This document shows, in pieces, positions 9,386-17,905 of a stretch of 36,967 nucleotides of DNA. Both the position numbers and the translations under genes were made by a program. The notes under the pieces were generated by a model. It saw only the letters and a program-made list of their open reading frames with translations. It was not told the DNA's origin and ran no database searches. Every line of letters begins with the position of its first letter. Positions within the stretch are counted from its first letter, which is position 1. Source of the DNA: Methylotenera sp. (GTDB lineage: Bacteria; Pseudomonadota; Gammaproteobacteria; Burkholderiales; Methylophilaceae); the NCBI RefSeq assembly GCF_029946165.1, contig NZ_JAQSDZ010000024.1, positions 99,825 to 136,791 on the forward strand, in the 5' to 3' direction.

Positions 9386-9589
9386 CTCTCGATAAAAAAA
9401 CAGGCAAGACCTTTGCTAGGCTTGGGCTTTAGGCCAATAACCATTTGGTTGGTATGGTGTATGAATGTTAGTATTGAATTGTATTGATTGATTCATCCAT
9501 TCTAACAATTGCTCATAAATTAAGTCATAACCACGCATTTCGCACTTAACTTACACCGTTGCTCTGGATTACCATAAAGGCTATTGATA

Positions 9590-11215
9590 ATGGGTATTAT
9601 AGGAAAAGACTTGTTTTCTGAGCGTCTTGCAGCGATGAATAGTCACTGGAAGCGCTATTTACTTGAAGGTAAGTTTGAACGATCCATTGAATTTATCGTG
9701 GCGGTTAATAGCTTGGTGGATAGTTTTAATCGCTTACATATGTCAGGATTAGTGCGTTTGTGCGAGGAGCTTGAATGCGAGGCTTTCGCCAAACTTTCTA
9801 ATGAGAGCGCCCATCCAATTTCAAGTGAAGATCAGGAAAGTATACAAAAGAAAATTGATACGCTAAATGGCATGGTTGAATCCATGTCATTATCACCAGC
9901 ATCGAGGCGACATCAAGATAAAGAACGCAACAGAGTCTATTTTGAAACGGAAGGCGATCCATGGATAAAGCCACGCCATATCTTAGTCGTAGCTGATAAC
10001 CATGGTTTTGATGTTGCGAATGAACTCAAAGAGCAACTGTCTTTTTTTGGTTTTAAAATTGAAATTATTGCCTGGGAAGATCAGTCTGCAATACACAGTG
10101 CACCTTTAGCGGTTATTTTTATGGGTGTAAATATTGATTCAGCAGAGCAACTCGCCCTCATTGCTCACTTTCGTCAACAATTCTTCTCAAGCCAAATGCT
10201 TTATTTAGGCGAACCATTAGAGCCTGAGCCGATAGTTAAGTTGATGCGCGCTGGTGTGGATGCGACTATCCCCATTAAAAATCAATCAACCATGGTGCTA
10301 AGTCGCATTTTGGATTTAGTCAAAGCGGCACCTCAAGAAAAAAGTCATGTGTTGGTAGTCGAAGACTCTAGAGTCGCTTTAGCGTCCATAGAAAGAGCGC
10401 TGGCTCAATATGACATTGATACTTTTTCTATCAATAGCCCAGATAAATTATTTGATGCGCTTGAGATATATAGGCCAGATTTGATTCTAATGGACATGCA
10501 CATGCCAAAATTCAATGGTGTGGAGGCGACTCGTGTGCTACGCCAAACAGAAGATTACGCGACAATACCAATTGTGTATTTATCTGCGGACTCTGAAGTT
10601 AGCTTGCAAGTTGAAGCACTCAGACTTGGTGGCGACCAGTTTTTAATGAAGCCATTTAATCCTGTGTTATTAGCCGCAGTGGTCGAGGCTAAAATTTCTC
10701 GCTTTCGTGAGATGCAACGTTCAACACAAGTAGACGGCTTAACCGGGTTGCTAAACCATGCAAGTTCCAAGATTAAGTTGGCAGCGATGTTGCGTGATTT
10801 ATCGTTAGATCAAGAAATGGCGGTAGTCATGCTCAATATTGACCAATTTAAATCCATTAATGACGCTTATGGGCACCCAGTAGGTGATTTGGTGATACGC
10901 ACCTTAGCTTATTTGCTCAAGGGGCGTTTGCGCTCAATTGATTTAATCGGGCGCTATGGTGGTGAAAAATATATTATTGGTTTGCCTGGCGTAGATGCAA
11001 GGCAAGCCGCCGTTATTATTGACAAGATTAGACAAGATTTTGCGCGATTCACTCATCACTTTGCAGGCGGTGTCATTCACGCTACATTTAGTGCAGGTAC
11101 CGCTTCTTATCCTAATCTAGGCAGTGTTTCTGAACTCATTGAAGCTGCAGACAATGCGTTGTTGCAAGCTAAACGCTTGGGTAGAAATCGTGTAGAGCAT
11201 CATCAATCCGAATAA
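9590..11215 (+). CDS. Double-receiver GGDEF protein with degenerate cyclase site
   Basis: Order (541 residues): an alpha-helical N-terminal region (1-100, function unknown); a degenerate receiver-like domain (130-247) without the phosphoacceptor signature; a good receiver (253-370, VLVVEDS, ILMDMHMPKFNG with D302, YLSAD, K in LMKPF); and a GGDEF domain (380-541). The active-site loop reads GGEKY instead of GG(D/E)EF, and the metal-binding Asp of the usual DID motif is Asn (LNID, N416). I therefore expect no diguanylate cyclase activity; it may serve as a nucleotide-responsive output or scaffold. The start is the ATG at 9590, with AAAGG about nine bases upstream; an in-frame TTG at 9584 is less likely. 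It stands alone between the GT41 gene and argJ. Confidence 0.86.
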   Translation: MGIIGKDLFSERLAAMNSHWKRYLLEGKFERSIEFIVAVNSLVDSFNRLHMSGLVRLCEELECEAFAKLSNESAHPISSEDQESIQKKIDTLNGMVESMSLSPASRRHQDKERNRVYFETEGDPWIKPRHILVVADNHGFDVANELKEQLSFFGFKIEIIAWEDQSAIHSAPLAVIFMGVNIDSAEQLALIAHFRQQFFSSQMLYLGEPLEPEPIVKLMRAGVDATIPIKNQSTMVLSRILDLVKAAPQEKSHVLVVEDSRVALASIERALAQYDIDTFSINSPDKLFDALEIYRPDLILMDMHMPKFNGVEATRVLRQTEDYATIPIVYLSADSEVSLQVEALRLGGDQFLMKPFNPVLLAAVVEAKISRFREMQRSTQVDGLTGLLNHASSKIKLAAMLRDLSLDQEMAVVMLNIDQFKSINDAYGHPVGDLVIRTLAYLLKGRLRSIDLIGRYGGEKYIIGLPGVDARQAAVIIDKIRQDFARFTHHFAGGVIHATFSAGTASYPNLGSVSELIEAADNALLQAKRLGRNRVEHHQSE

Positions 11216-11341
11216 TAAGAAGCTCATAGGCTCTCAGTTTTGTATATTTAAAACCTCGCTTGATATCAGTACAAACTAACTAATCAACACAAGCTCACTA
11301 ATACGTTAAAATACCCACATTAATCATTATGGAAAACTGCA

Positions 11342-12568
11342 ATGCCCGTTAAACTTACCCCCCCGCAAGCCGCATCACTATTGCCTGTTAAAGGTGTTCA
11401 ATTAGGTTTTGCTGAGGCGCATGTGCGTAAACCAAACCGTAAAGATGTGTTGGTGATGACTTTAGTTGAAGGCAGCAACGTGGCTGGCGTATTTACCTTA
11501 AATCAGTTTTGCGCAGCACCAGTTATTTTGTGTAAAGAGTTTCTTGCACAAAAATCAAGTATTCGTGCGCTGGTAGTGAATACAGGTAACGCAAATGCAG
11601 GTACAGGTGAAGATGGCTTGAATCGTGCTAAACAAACTTGCGATGCATTAAGTGGATTATTGAATTTGCAGGCCAACCAAATTTTACCATTCTCAACGGG
11701 CGTGATTTTAGAACCATTACCAGTCGATAAAGTCATTGCGGGCTTGCCAGCGGCGATAGCAAACTTAAAAGAAGATAATTGGTTGAATGCCGCTGAAGCA
11801 ATTATGACGACGGATATTGTTGCAAAAGGCACATCACGTCAAATTCAACTTGGCGGCAAAACCATCACCATCACGGGTATCAGCAAAGGCTCTGGCATGA
11901 TTCACCCTAACATGGCGACTATGTTGGGTTATATTGCGACCGATGCTGCGGTGAGTCAGTCTGCACTTGAAAGCATTATTCACTACGCTGTGAATAAATC
12001 ATTCAACTGCATTACTGTGGATGGTGACACCTCGACCAATGACAGCTTGATTTTGATGGCAACTAACCTTGCAGGTAACGCAGAAGTAAATGAAACGAGT
12101 GCCGATTTCATTGCCTTGCGCGATGCGATGACCGATGTAGCCATCGAGTTAGCCCAAGCCATTGTGCGTGATGGCGAAGGCGCCACTAAATTCATGACCG
12201 TTAAAATTGAAGGCGGTCGTGATGAAGCTGAGTGTCGTAAAGTGGCTTATGCTATTGCGCATTCACCATTGATTAAAACTGCATTTTTCGCATCTGACCC
12301 TAATTTAGGCCGTATCTTGGCTGCCATTGGCTATGCAGGTGTCGATAATCTTGATGTAAGCGCACTGAAGCTTTATTTAGGTGATGTATTAGTGGCTGAA
12401 AATGGCGGTAGAGCTACAGCTTATTTAGAAGAACAGGGTTCAGCGGTAATGAAAGAGCCTGAAATCTTAGTGCGAGTAGATTTAGCACGTGGTAATGCTT
12501 CATGCACGGTTTGGACGTGTGACTTTAGCTATGATTACGTCAAAATCAATGCCGACTACAGATCTTAA
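11342..12568 (+). CDS. argJ: Bifunctional glutamate N-acetyltransferase / ornithine acetyltransferase
   Basis: Transfers acetyl from N-acetylornithine to glutamate and can also use acetyl-CoA, in the cyclic arginine pathway. The autoproteolysis region is present: [17 protein letters not shown], with T193 of the MATML motif as the nucleophile that splits the precursor into two chains. Other family landmarks are [42 protein letters not shown] and [15 protein letters not shown]. Length of 408 residues is normal. GGAAAA precedes the ATG at a good distance. The AAA+ ATPase gene starts 14 bases after its stop, so the two are probably cotranscribed, an order also known from other betaproteobacteria. 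Confidence 0.96.
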   Translation: MPVKLTPPQAASLLPVKGVQLGFAEAHVRKPNRKDVLVMTLVEGSNVAGVFTLNQFCAAPVILCKEFLAQKSSIRALVVNTGNANAGTGEDGLNRAKQTCDALSGLLNLQANQILPFSTGVILEPLPVDKVIAGLPAAIANLKEDNWLNAAEAIMTTDIVAKGTSRQIQLGGKTITITGISKGSGMIHPNMATMLGYIATDAAVSQSALESIIHYAVNKSFNCITVDGDTSTNDSLILMATNLAGNAEVNETSADFIALRDAMTDVAIELAQAIVRDGEGATKFMTVKIEGGRDEAECRKVAYAIAHSPLIKTAFFASDPNLGRILAAIGYAGVDNLDVSALKLYLGDVLVAENGGRATAYLEEQGSAVMKEPEILVRVDLARGNASCTVWTCDFSYDYVKINADYRS

Positions 12569-12582
12569 TTGCAATATCTAAA

Positions 12583-13458
12583 ATGACCGACTTTAGTCCA
12601 TTAATAGAACGTGCAGAAAACTTGCTAACGCGGCTAGAAGCCTTTATTCCAAGCGCGCCAAGTGAGCCTGATTGGTCTGCCATCGCATGGCGCTGGCAGC
12701 ATAATAAAGGGCATGGTTATTTGGAAGTGATTCCTCATCCGCACCTTATTCAGTTGGATGATTTGCATAATATTGACCAACAAAAAACTGAAATTGTTCG
12801 CAACACGGCACAGTTTGTAAAAGGCTATACCGCAAACAATGTGTTGCTTACTGGCGCACGGGGCACAGGCAAATCCTCTATCGTTAAAGCTTTGTTAAGC
12901 CAATTCTCGCAAGATGGACTACGTATTGTTGAGATAGATAAACAAGACTTAACTGATTTACCACAAATTACAGCGTTGTTACGTAACCGATTAGAGCGCT
13001 TCATTGTGTTTTGTGATGACTTGTCTTTTGAAGTTGGCGAGGCTGGCTATAAAGCACTCAAGGTCGTATTGGATGGCTCGATGGCGGCGACTTCAGATAA
13101 TATTTTAGTGTATGCCACGTCAAATCGTCGCCACTTGTTACCTGAATTTATGGCAGAAAGCTTAGAAACCCAGCATTTAGGCGGCGAGATTAGACCAGGC
13201 GATTCCATTGAAGAAAAAACCTCTTTGTCAGACCGATTTGGGATGTGGTTGGCTTTTTATCCGTTTGATCAAAATGAATATTTAATCATTGCCGCGCAGT
13301 GGTTACGCCATTATGGAATATCCATATTTGACGAAGCTGCTAGCACTGCGGCCTTGCAGTGGTCGCATACACGCGGCTCACGCAGTGGTCGAATCGCCTA
13401 TCAATTTGCACGAGATTACGCAGGTAGAAAACAACTTGCTGCTGAGCATTCCGCCTGA
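12583..13458 (+). CDS. AAA+ ATPase of the DUF815 (COG2607) family
   Basis: A predicted cytoplasmic P-loop ATPase of unknown biological role. Walker A is GARGTGKS (91-98) and Walker B is FIVFCDDLSF (D145, D146). Further AAA+ features are a sensor-like YATSNRRHL, consistent with the Asn of sensor 1, and EKTSLSDRFGMWLAFYPF, typical of this family. The N-terminal 80 residues precede the ATPase core and include HPHLIQLDDLHNID. The length of 291 residues fits the family. It lies between argJ and mutT with gaps of 14 and 11 bases, so it is part of that operon. No substrate can be named. Confidence 0.87.
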   Translation: MTDFSPLIERAENLLTRLEAFIPSAPSEPDWSAIAWRWQHNKGHGYLEVIPHPHLIQLDDLHNIDQQKTEIVRNTAQFVKGYTANNVLLTGARGTGKSSIVKALLSQFSQDGLRIVEIDKQDLTDLPQITALLRNRLERFIVFCDDLSFEVGEAGYKALKVVLDGSMAATSDNILVYATSNRRHLLPEFMAESLETQHLGGEIRPGDSIEEKTSLSDRFGMWLAFYPFDQNEYLIIAAQWLRHYGISIFDEAASTAALQWSHTRGSRSGRIAYQFARDYAGRKQLAAEHSA

Positions 13459-13469
13459 CACATTAACGG

Positions 13470-14495
13470 ATGAATTCAACAACACGCAAAATAACGCATG
13501 CCGCGGTCGGAGTTATACAGCGCGAAGACGGCTGGGTGTTGCTGGCAGAACGACCTATTGGCAAACCTTGGGCAGGTTACTGGGAATTTCCTGGGGGCAA
13601 AGTAGAAGAGGGCGAAACGCCACAGCAAGCATTAAAACGCGAGCTGCAAGAGGAGCTTGGCATCGAGGTGGCATCACTTTACCCATGGCTAACGCGTAGC
13701 TTTGATTACGCGGCGAAATACCATGCAACAGGTCAATTGGATTCACCCGCCAAATCCGTTAAGTTGCATTTTTTTATTGTTACCAAGTGGAATGGCGAGC
13801 CGCGTGGTTTGGAGAATCAACGGCTAGTTTGGCAGCCTTCTGATAAAGTTGAAGTTTCGCCGATGCTGCCCGCTAACGCGCCTATCTTTGCAGCGCTGAG
13901 TTTGCCCTCAAATTATGCGATTAGCAATTTAAGTGAATTAGGCGAAGATTTGTTTTTTGAACGCCTCCAAATTTCCTTGGATAATGGATTGAAAATGCTA
14001 CAGCTGCGCGAGAAGCAGCTTTCAACTCAAGCATTCGAGACATTTGCCAAGCGAGTTATTAATCTGGTTTCTCCCTATGGTGCCAAAGTACTGATTAACT
14101 CCAGTCACCAATCTGCCCTAGCCATATTGAATGTCGCGGGTATACATTTTAGCGCTAGAGATTTAATGCGATTGCAGATAAAACCAAATGCAATGCTATG
14201 CGGTGCCTCCTGTCATAATGACAAAGAGTTAGCGCATGCCGCTGCACTTGGTCTGGATTATGTGATGTTATCGCCAGTAAAAGCGACGCGCAGCCATCCT
14301 GAAGATGAGCCTTTGGGCTGGGCTAAGTTTTCTCGTTTAATTGATGGCTATGCTTTACCAGTTTATGCCCTTGGCGGCATGCTGCCCGTAGATTTGCATG
14401 AAGCAAAATCGCATGGTGCGCATGGTATCGCCACGCTGCGCAGTGCTTGGCTTAGTGAGCAGTGTTCTCAGGTGGAGCTTGCACCATCACATTGA
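13470..14495 (+). CDS. Nudix hydrolase (MutT-like) fused to a thiamine-phosphate-synthase-like domain
   Basis: Residues 1-135 form a MutT-type Nudix domain with a complete Nudix box between G43 and I65 (E49, R57, E58, E61, E62), which predicts hydrolysis of 8-oxo-dGTP or a related nucleotide. Residues 150-335 resemble ThiE: MLQLREK, KVLINSSHQSA, GIHFSARDL, CGASCHN, DYVMLSPV and YALGGM. Several ThiE substrate positions have changed: the ND of the metal site reads NS, and GVHLGQ reads GIHFSA. The second domain may therefore not make thiamine phosphate. This fusion is a known proteobacterial arrangement. The end overlaps the convergent PCuAC gene by 44 bases. Starts 11 bases after the ATPase gene. 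Confidence 0.9.
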   Translation: MNSTTRKITHAAVGVIQREDGWVLLAERPIGKPWAGYWEFPGGKVEEGETPQQALKRELQEELGIEVASLYPWLTRSFDYAAKYHATGQLDSPAKSVKLHFFIVTKWNGEPRGLENQRLVWQPSDKVEVSPMLPANAPIFAALSLPSNYAISNLSELGEDLFFERLQISLDNGLKMLQLREKQLSTQAFETFAKRVINLVSPYGAKVLINSSHQSALAILNVAGIHFSARDLMRLQIKPNAMLCGASCHNDKELAHAAALGLDYVMLSPVKATRSHPEDEPLGWAKFSRLIDGYALPVYALGGMLPVDLHEAKSHGAHGIATLRSAWLSEQCSQVELAPSH

Positions 14496-14988
14496 TGGTT
14501 TGTGTTAAATCAGAAGATTTATTTTTGTGATTTTTAATGGTCACGTTTGATTTGGCGTTAGATTTTGCGGTTGATTTAAAATGAAGCGTAAAACGTACTT
14601 GTTCACCCACAGCCAGTGGTTTTTTTAAATCAAAAAGCATTAAGTGAAAGCCACCTGGTGCGAGTTTATAAGGTTCGCCAGCTTTTAGCGCCAAGTTTTC
14701 CATCATGCGCATTTTCATTACACCATTTTCCATGGTCATATTGTGAATCTCTACACTGTCAGTCGCGCTACTTTCTATACTGACCAGCGTCATATCTTGC
14801 TTACTCAAGAATGTCATATAAGCCGCGCCTACTTCTTGCCCTGGGTTGGTCGGGCGAACCCAGGCGTCACTGATTGAAACAAGATTTTTTGTCGCCACTA
14901 CTTCCTTAGCATGAAGCTGAGTACCAATAAGCGCTAGCATTAACGATAAGGGGAGGCGACCAAAGTATTTGTAGAAAGTATTTTGCAT
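14452..14988 (-). CDS. PCuAC-family periplasmic copper chaperone
   Basis: PCuAC proteins bind Cu(I) in the periplasm and help metallate cytochrome oxidase. From the ATG at 14986-14988 the protein (178 residues) starts with a Sec signal peptide, with hydrophobic PLSLMLALIGTQL and likely cleavage after LHA. The copper motif is present: VEIHNM, then methionines in NGVMKMRMM, then PGGFHLMLF, fitting the His-Met...His-x-Met pattern. After the domain comes a Lys/Ser/Asn-rich tail (STAKSNAKSNVTIKNHKNKS) of unknown use. An in-frame ATG at 15036 lies inside yacG and would bury the signal peptide, so it is rejected; the chosen start is seven bases after the yacG stop. The 3' end overlaps mutT-thiE by 44 bases on the other strand. 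Confidence 0.88.
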   Translation of the reverse strand: MQNTFYKYFGRLPLSLMLALIGTQLHAKEVVATKNLVSISDAWVRPTNPGQEVGAAYMTFLSKQDMTLVSIESSATDSVEIHNMTMENGVMKMRMMENLALKAGEPYKLAPGGFHLMLFDLKKPLAVGEQVRFTLHFKSTAKSNAKSNVTIKNHKNKSSDLTQTINVMVQAPPENTAH

Positions 14989-14995
14989 GTCAATT

Positions 14996-15208
14996 TTATT
15001 GCCTAGAAAAGTTAACGTCAGTAAATCCTTGCTCAAGATCTTCTTCTTTAATTTCTACTGGAATCGCGTACTGTTCACTTGCCCACAGTCCTAAATCTAT
15101 CATTTTGCAACGCTCACAACAAAATGGCCTAAAGGCATTACTGGTGGAATATTCTGATAGTTTTTTGCATTGAGGGCAAGTCACTAAACGTTTTTTTGTG
15201 GTTTCCAT
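14996..15208 (-). CDS. yacG: DNA gyrase inhibitor YacG (zinc-binding)
   Basis: A small zinc protein; in E. coli YacG binds GyrB and blocks DNA binding by gyrase. The zinc ligands are CPQC (C11, C14) and C30/C34 within [16 protein letters not shown], which is the family signature. C31 is an extra cysteine where Ser is commoner. Length of 70 residues is normal. It follows zapD after 118 bases and is closely followed by the PCuAC gene. The pilD-coaE-zapD-yacG order is widely conserved in beta- and gammaproteobacteria, which supports the call. Confidence 0.93.
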   Translation of the reverse strand: METTKKRLVTCPQCKKLSEYSTSNAFRPFCCERCKMIDLGLWASEQYAIPVEIKEEDLEQGFTDVNFSRQ

Positions 15209-15326
15209 ATGAATGGTCGTGTTTCTAAGTTGAAGTTAATGCGACAAAATTCCAATGTATATATCGACAGCTTTCAGTAAAAAGCTCGCTAAAGATACGA
15301 TAACTATAATTAGTCTTTTAAGGAGA

Positions 15327-16085
15327 TTATAAGTTGCAAAGCGTTAATGTAAAGTTTACATCTTCGTCATACTTTTGAGGTTTTTGGGTGAAGTCTAAGA
15401 TATTGAAACGGATACTGATTGCATATTTATTTGCACTTACCTCTGGGAAACATGTGAGGTTGGCTGGAACATCAATTTTCAACATTTGGGCAGGTTTGCT
15501 GCCACCAAGCATTTGTTGATATGCGCCGTTAGCGGCTATTAATTTAGTTGTCGATCCACTACCACGTAATATACGCATAATAATCACAATGGCATTGTGC
15601 ATAGGTACCAATGGATGGCGCCAAGTTTTTAAATCTTGTTTACGTCTATCTTCGCCAAGTCCAAGCCAATAATGATAAGAAGGAACATCAAACTCGCACA
15701 CGCCACCTGGGATGCCAGCTCGTTGCTTGATGCTCATCAACCATTCATTAGTGCGTAGTGTTTGACCTAACTTAGTGTTTTCAGCGCGTAGTGAGTCTGC
15801 AGCCGTATCAATTTCGTTTAGAATTTCTGCTAGTTTTTGCGGGGCAATCGCGGGGTTACCTTGTAGTGCATCCATTACCATTCTTTGGCGGCTGAGTTCT
15901 TGCATCAGGTCTGATCTTAATTCTGAGCGATCTATAATATCTAATATTTGCAGTAGGGTAATTAAAGCGCAGTGGTGTTGGAACTCATGACTACCTTCCA
16001 TGTTATATAAAACTTTGGCGAATAAATCCTCAACACGTAAAAATGTGCGTATGCGTTCGTTAAATGGATAATCGTAGCTAGGCAT
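15327..16085 (-). CDS. zapD: Cell division protein ZapD
   Basis: ZapD cross-links FtsZ filaments and stabilises the division ring in the cytoplasm. The protein has the family start YPFNERIRTFLRVEDLF and the later conserved stretch RAGIPGGVCEFDVPSYHYWLG, followed by the beta-rich C-terminal domain. Its 252 residues match the family. It lies 97 bases downstream of coaE in the conserved pilD-coaE-zapD-yacG run. The ATG at 16083-16085 gives the expected N-terminus MPSYDYPFNERIR. Confidence 0.94.
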   Translation of the reverse strand: MPSYDYPFNERIRTFLRVEDLFAKVLYNMEGSHEFQHHCALITLLQILDIIDRSELRSDLMQELSRQRMVMDALQGNPAIAPQKLAEILNEIDTAADSLRAENTKLGQTLRTNEWLMSIKQRAGIPGGVCEFDVPSYHYWLGLGEDRRKQDLKTWRHPLVPMHNAIVIIMRILRGSGSTTKLIAANGAYQQMLGGSKPAQMLKIDVPANLTCFPEVSANKYAISIRFNILDFTQKPQKYDEDVNFTLTLCNL

Positions 16086-16182
16086 GAATAATTTAACTAA
16101 TCGTTCATTCAGTTACTAGAAAAATAGCGCCGTGTTAATCATGAAATATTGTGTAAGTTAAAGTTGAACTGAATTATCAAAT

Positions 16183-16797
16183 TTATTTGCTAACTATGCA
16201 AGTTCTAATGAGTTTTTTATGAATTCGTATAACTTTTTCTTGTAATTCAGCAAGTGTGCCATCATTTACGATAATTTCGTCCGCAGAATCTAACCGTACA
16301 TTTCTTGCCACTTGCGCCTTAATCATGTCTTTTACATTTGACTCACTGATATTGCTTCGAGCCATAGCACGCTGAATTTGTATGCTTTCATCGCAATCGA
16401 TTACCAAGATTTTATCTGCCACCCCGCTGTAACGATTGTTTTCGAATAAAAGGGGGATGACTAGGATTTGATAAGCGGGATGCAACCGCAGTTCATTATC
16501 CGCAAGTTGTTTTAAAGCCTGTTTGTGAATAGCTGGATGAATAAGCGCTTCAAGTTTTAGGCGCTCGGCAGGATTGTTAAATACATGTTCGCGCAATTCG
16601 GCCCGGTCTAAAGAGCCGTCAATATTTAAGGTATCCGAGCCAAAAATGTGGCCGATTTCAGTTAGTATAGGCTGACCAGCCGCGGTGAGTTCGTGTGCAA
16701 TCACATCTGCATCAACAATAGGCACGCCTAGCGCTGCAAATTGCCTTGCAGCTTCGCTTTTTCCTGAACCTATGCCACCTGTGAGCGCAACTATCAT
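16183..16797 (-). CDS. coaE: Dephospho-CoA kinase
   Basis: Phosphorylates the 3'-hydroxyl of dephospho-CoA, the last step of coenzyme A synthesis. The P-loop is GGIGSGKS (7-14), followed by VPIVDADVIAHEL, the conserved acidic substrate-binding segment, and VIPLLFENNRYSGVADKILVIDCDE. The 204 residues match the family. The start is five bases after the pilD stop, so translation is probably coupled. Confident call. Confidence 0.96.
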   Translation of the reverse strand: MIVALTGGIGSGKSEAARQFAALGVPIVDADVIAHELTAAGQPILTEIGHIFGSDTLNIDGSLDRAELREHVFNNPAERLKLEALIHPAIHKQALKQLADNELRLHPAYQILVIPLLFENNRYSGVADKILVIDCDESIQIQRAMARSNISESNVKDMIKAQVARNVRLDSADEIIVNDGTLAELQEKVIRIHKKLIRTCIVSK

Positions 16798-16802
16798 AGA
16801 GG

Positions 16803-17675
16803 TTACGCTAAATAGTAACTAGCTAGTTGTGGTCCTAAAAACAGTGCAGCTATGCCGCCTATGGCTAGAAACGGACCAAACGGCATTGGAACTTCTCGCC
16901 CACGTTTTGTAAACACTATTAAGCTGATGCCAATCACCGCGCCTAATACGGAGGACAATAAAATGACGGCAGGCAATAATTGCCAGCCAAACCATGCGCC
17001 AATTGCTGCGAGTAGTTTAAAGTCGCCATAGCCCATACCTTCTTTACCCGTGACTAGTTTGAATGCCCAATAAACAGACCATAAAATAAGGTAACCCGCC
17101 ATCGCTCCAATCACCGCAGATTTTAAGTCAGTAAAACCATTATTAAGATTGAATAATAGACCTAGCCATAATAGTGGCAGCGTGATGTCGTCGGGTAGTA
17201 ATTGCGTGTCAAAGTCAATAAAGGTCAGCGCGATAAGTGCGAAGGTGAATATCCATGCAAATACTGTGAGACTGGTATAGCCGAATTTCCAGCTAACTAA
17301 GCCAATTAGCAAGCCAGTAAGTGCTTCAATTAAAGGATAACGCATGCTGATTGCGGTTTTACAGCCACTGCATTTTCCTCTTAGTAAAAGGAGGTAGCTA
17401 ATGACCGGAATGTTTTCTAGTGCGGTAATTTTATGCCCACAGTTTGGGCAAGCTGAACGAGGGGATGCGAGCGTATATTTGCTTACTTCTGGTATCTCTT
17501 TACCTTGCAATTCAAGGCAGTTGTTATGCCATTCACGTTCCATCATCTTCGGCAGCCTATGAATCACTACATTCAAAAAACTGCCGACCATTAAGCCAAA
17601 AGCAACAGATATAGAGATAAAAAGAGTGGGGCTCTCTTGAAGCAAAGTAGAAGTCTCAGAAAATCCGCTGAACAT
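16803..17675 (-). CDS. pilD: Prepilin leader peptidase / N-methyltransferase (A24 family)
   Basis: An inner-membrane aspartic protease that cleaves type IV prepilin or type II secretion pseudopilin leaders and N-methylates the new end. The N-terminal cytoplasmic loop has the two CxxC pairs, C76-C79 and C102-C105. The catalytic aspartates lie in FIDFDTQLLPDD (about 154-156) and GYGDFK (D218). About seven to eight hydrophobic segments span the membrane. The ATG at 17673-17675 has AAGGA about six bases upstream; an earlier ATG at 17702 lacks this and is rejected. In many relatives pilB and pilC lie directly upstream; here the upstream gene is an unrelated divergent one, so the pilin machinery must be elsewhere. 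Confidence 0.94.
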   Translation of the reverse strand: MFSGFSETSTLLQESPTLFISISVAFGLMVGSFLNVVIHRLPKMMEREWHNNCLELQGKEIPEVSKYTLASPRSACPNCGHKITALENIPVISYLLLLRGKCSGCKTAISMRYPLIEALTGLLIGLVSWKFGYTSLTVFAWIFTFALIALTFIDFDTQLLPDDITLPLLWLGLLFNLNNGFTDLKSAVIGAMAGYLILWSVYWAFKLVTGKEGMGYGDFKLLAAIGAWFGWQLLPAVILLSSVLGAVIGISLIVFTKRGREVPMPFGPFLAIGGIAALFLGPQLASYYLA

Positions 17676-17776
17676 AACAATCCTTAAAGTTAAAAAAAAC
17701 ATGTTTGCAACTGTAAACTTATCGCATCATCGCACCGTTAAATACTTGTGGCAATCAAACTGGCTGGAATTCATAT

Positions 17777-17794
17777 AATTTTGCACGCAAAATT
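17777..17794. promoter_or_regulatory. Perfect palindrome, candidate operator
   Basis: AATTTTGC, two bases (AC), then GCAAAATT: a perfect 8+8 inverted repeat in the 230-base region between pilD and the divergent gene at 17906. Size and symmetry fit a dimeric regulator's binding site. It lies upstream of the candidate promoter of the plus-strand gene. The protein that binds it is unknown. Confidence 0.4.
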
Positions 17795-17819
17795 TTGGTA
17801 CTTGAAATTTCAGCAACCC

Positions 17820-17847
17820 GTCACAAGTATAAAGGTCATATTATAAT
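17820..17847 (+). promoter_or_regulatory. Candidate promoter for the gene at 17906
   Basis: A perfect TATAAT (17842-17847) is preceded by a poor -35 (GTCACA, 17820-17825) at a 16-base spacing. Transcription from here would leave a leader of about 50 bases before the AAGGAA ribosome-binding site and ATG at 17906. The weak -35 could mean activator dependence. Confidence 0.4.
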
Positions 17848-17905
17848 GTTCGCATCAAGATATTTTTGATGGCTATATTGGCGTAACGGCAAAGAAGGAA
17901 ACTAA

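Noticed and set aside
9386-9589. Possible terminator or regulatory RNA between the GT41 gene and the GGDEF gene
   Set aside because: Only very short hairpins such as ACCA-TT-TGGT are seen, with no T-run and no conserved promoter pattern.
13289-13699. A 136-residue plus-strand reading frame between the ATPase and the MutT fusion
   Set aside because: It lies almost wholly over two well-supported genes in another frame and encodes an Arg/Ala-rich sequence with no family pattern.
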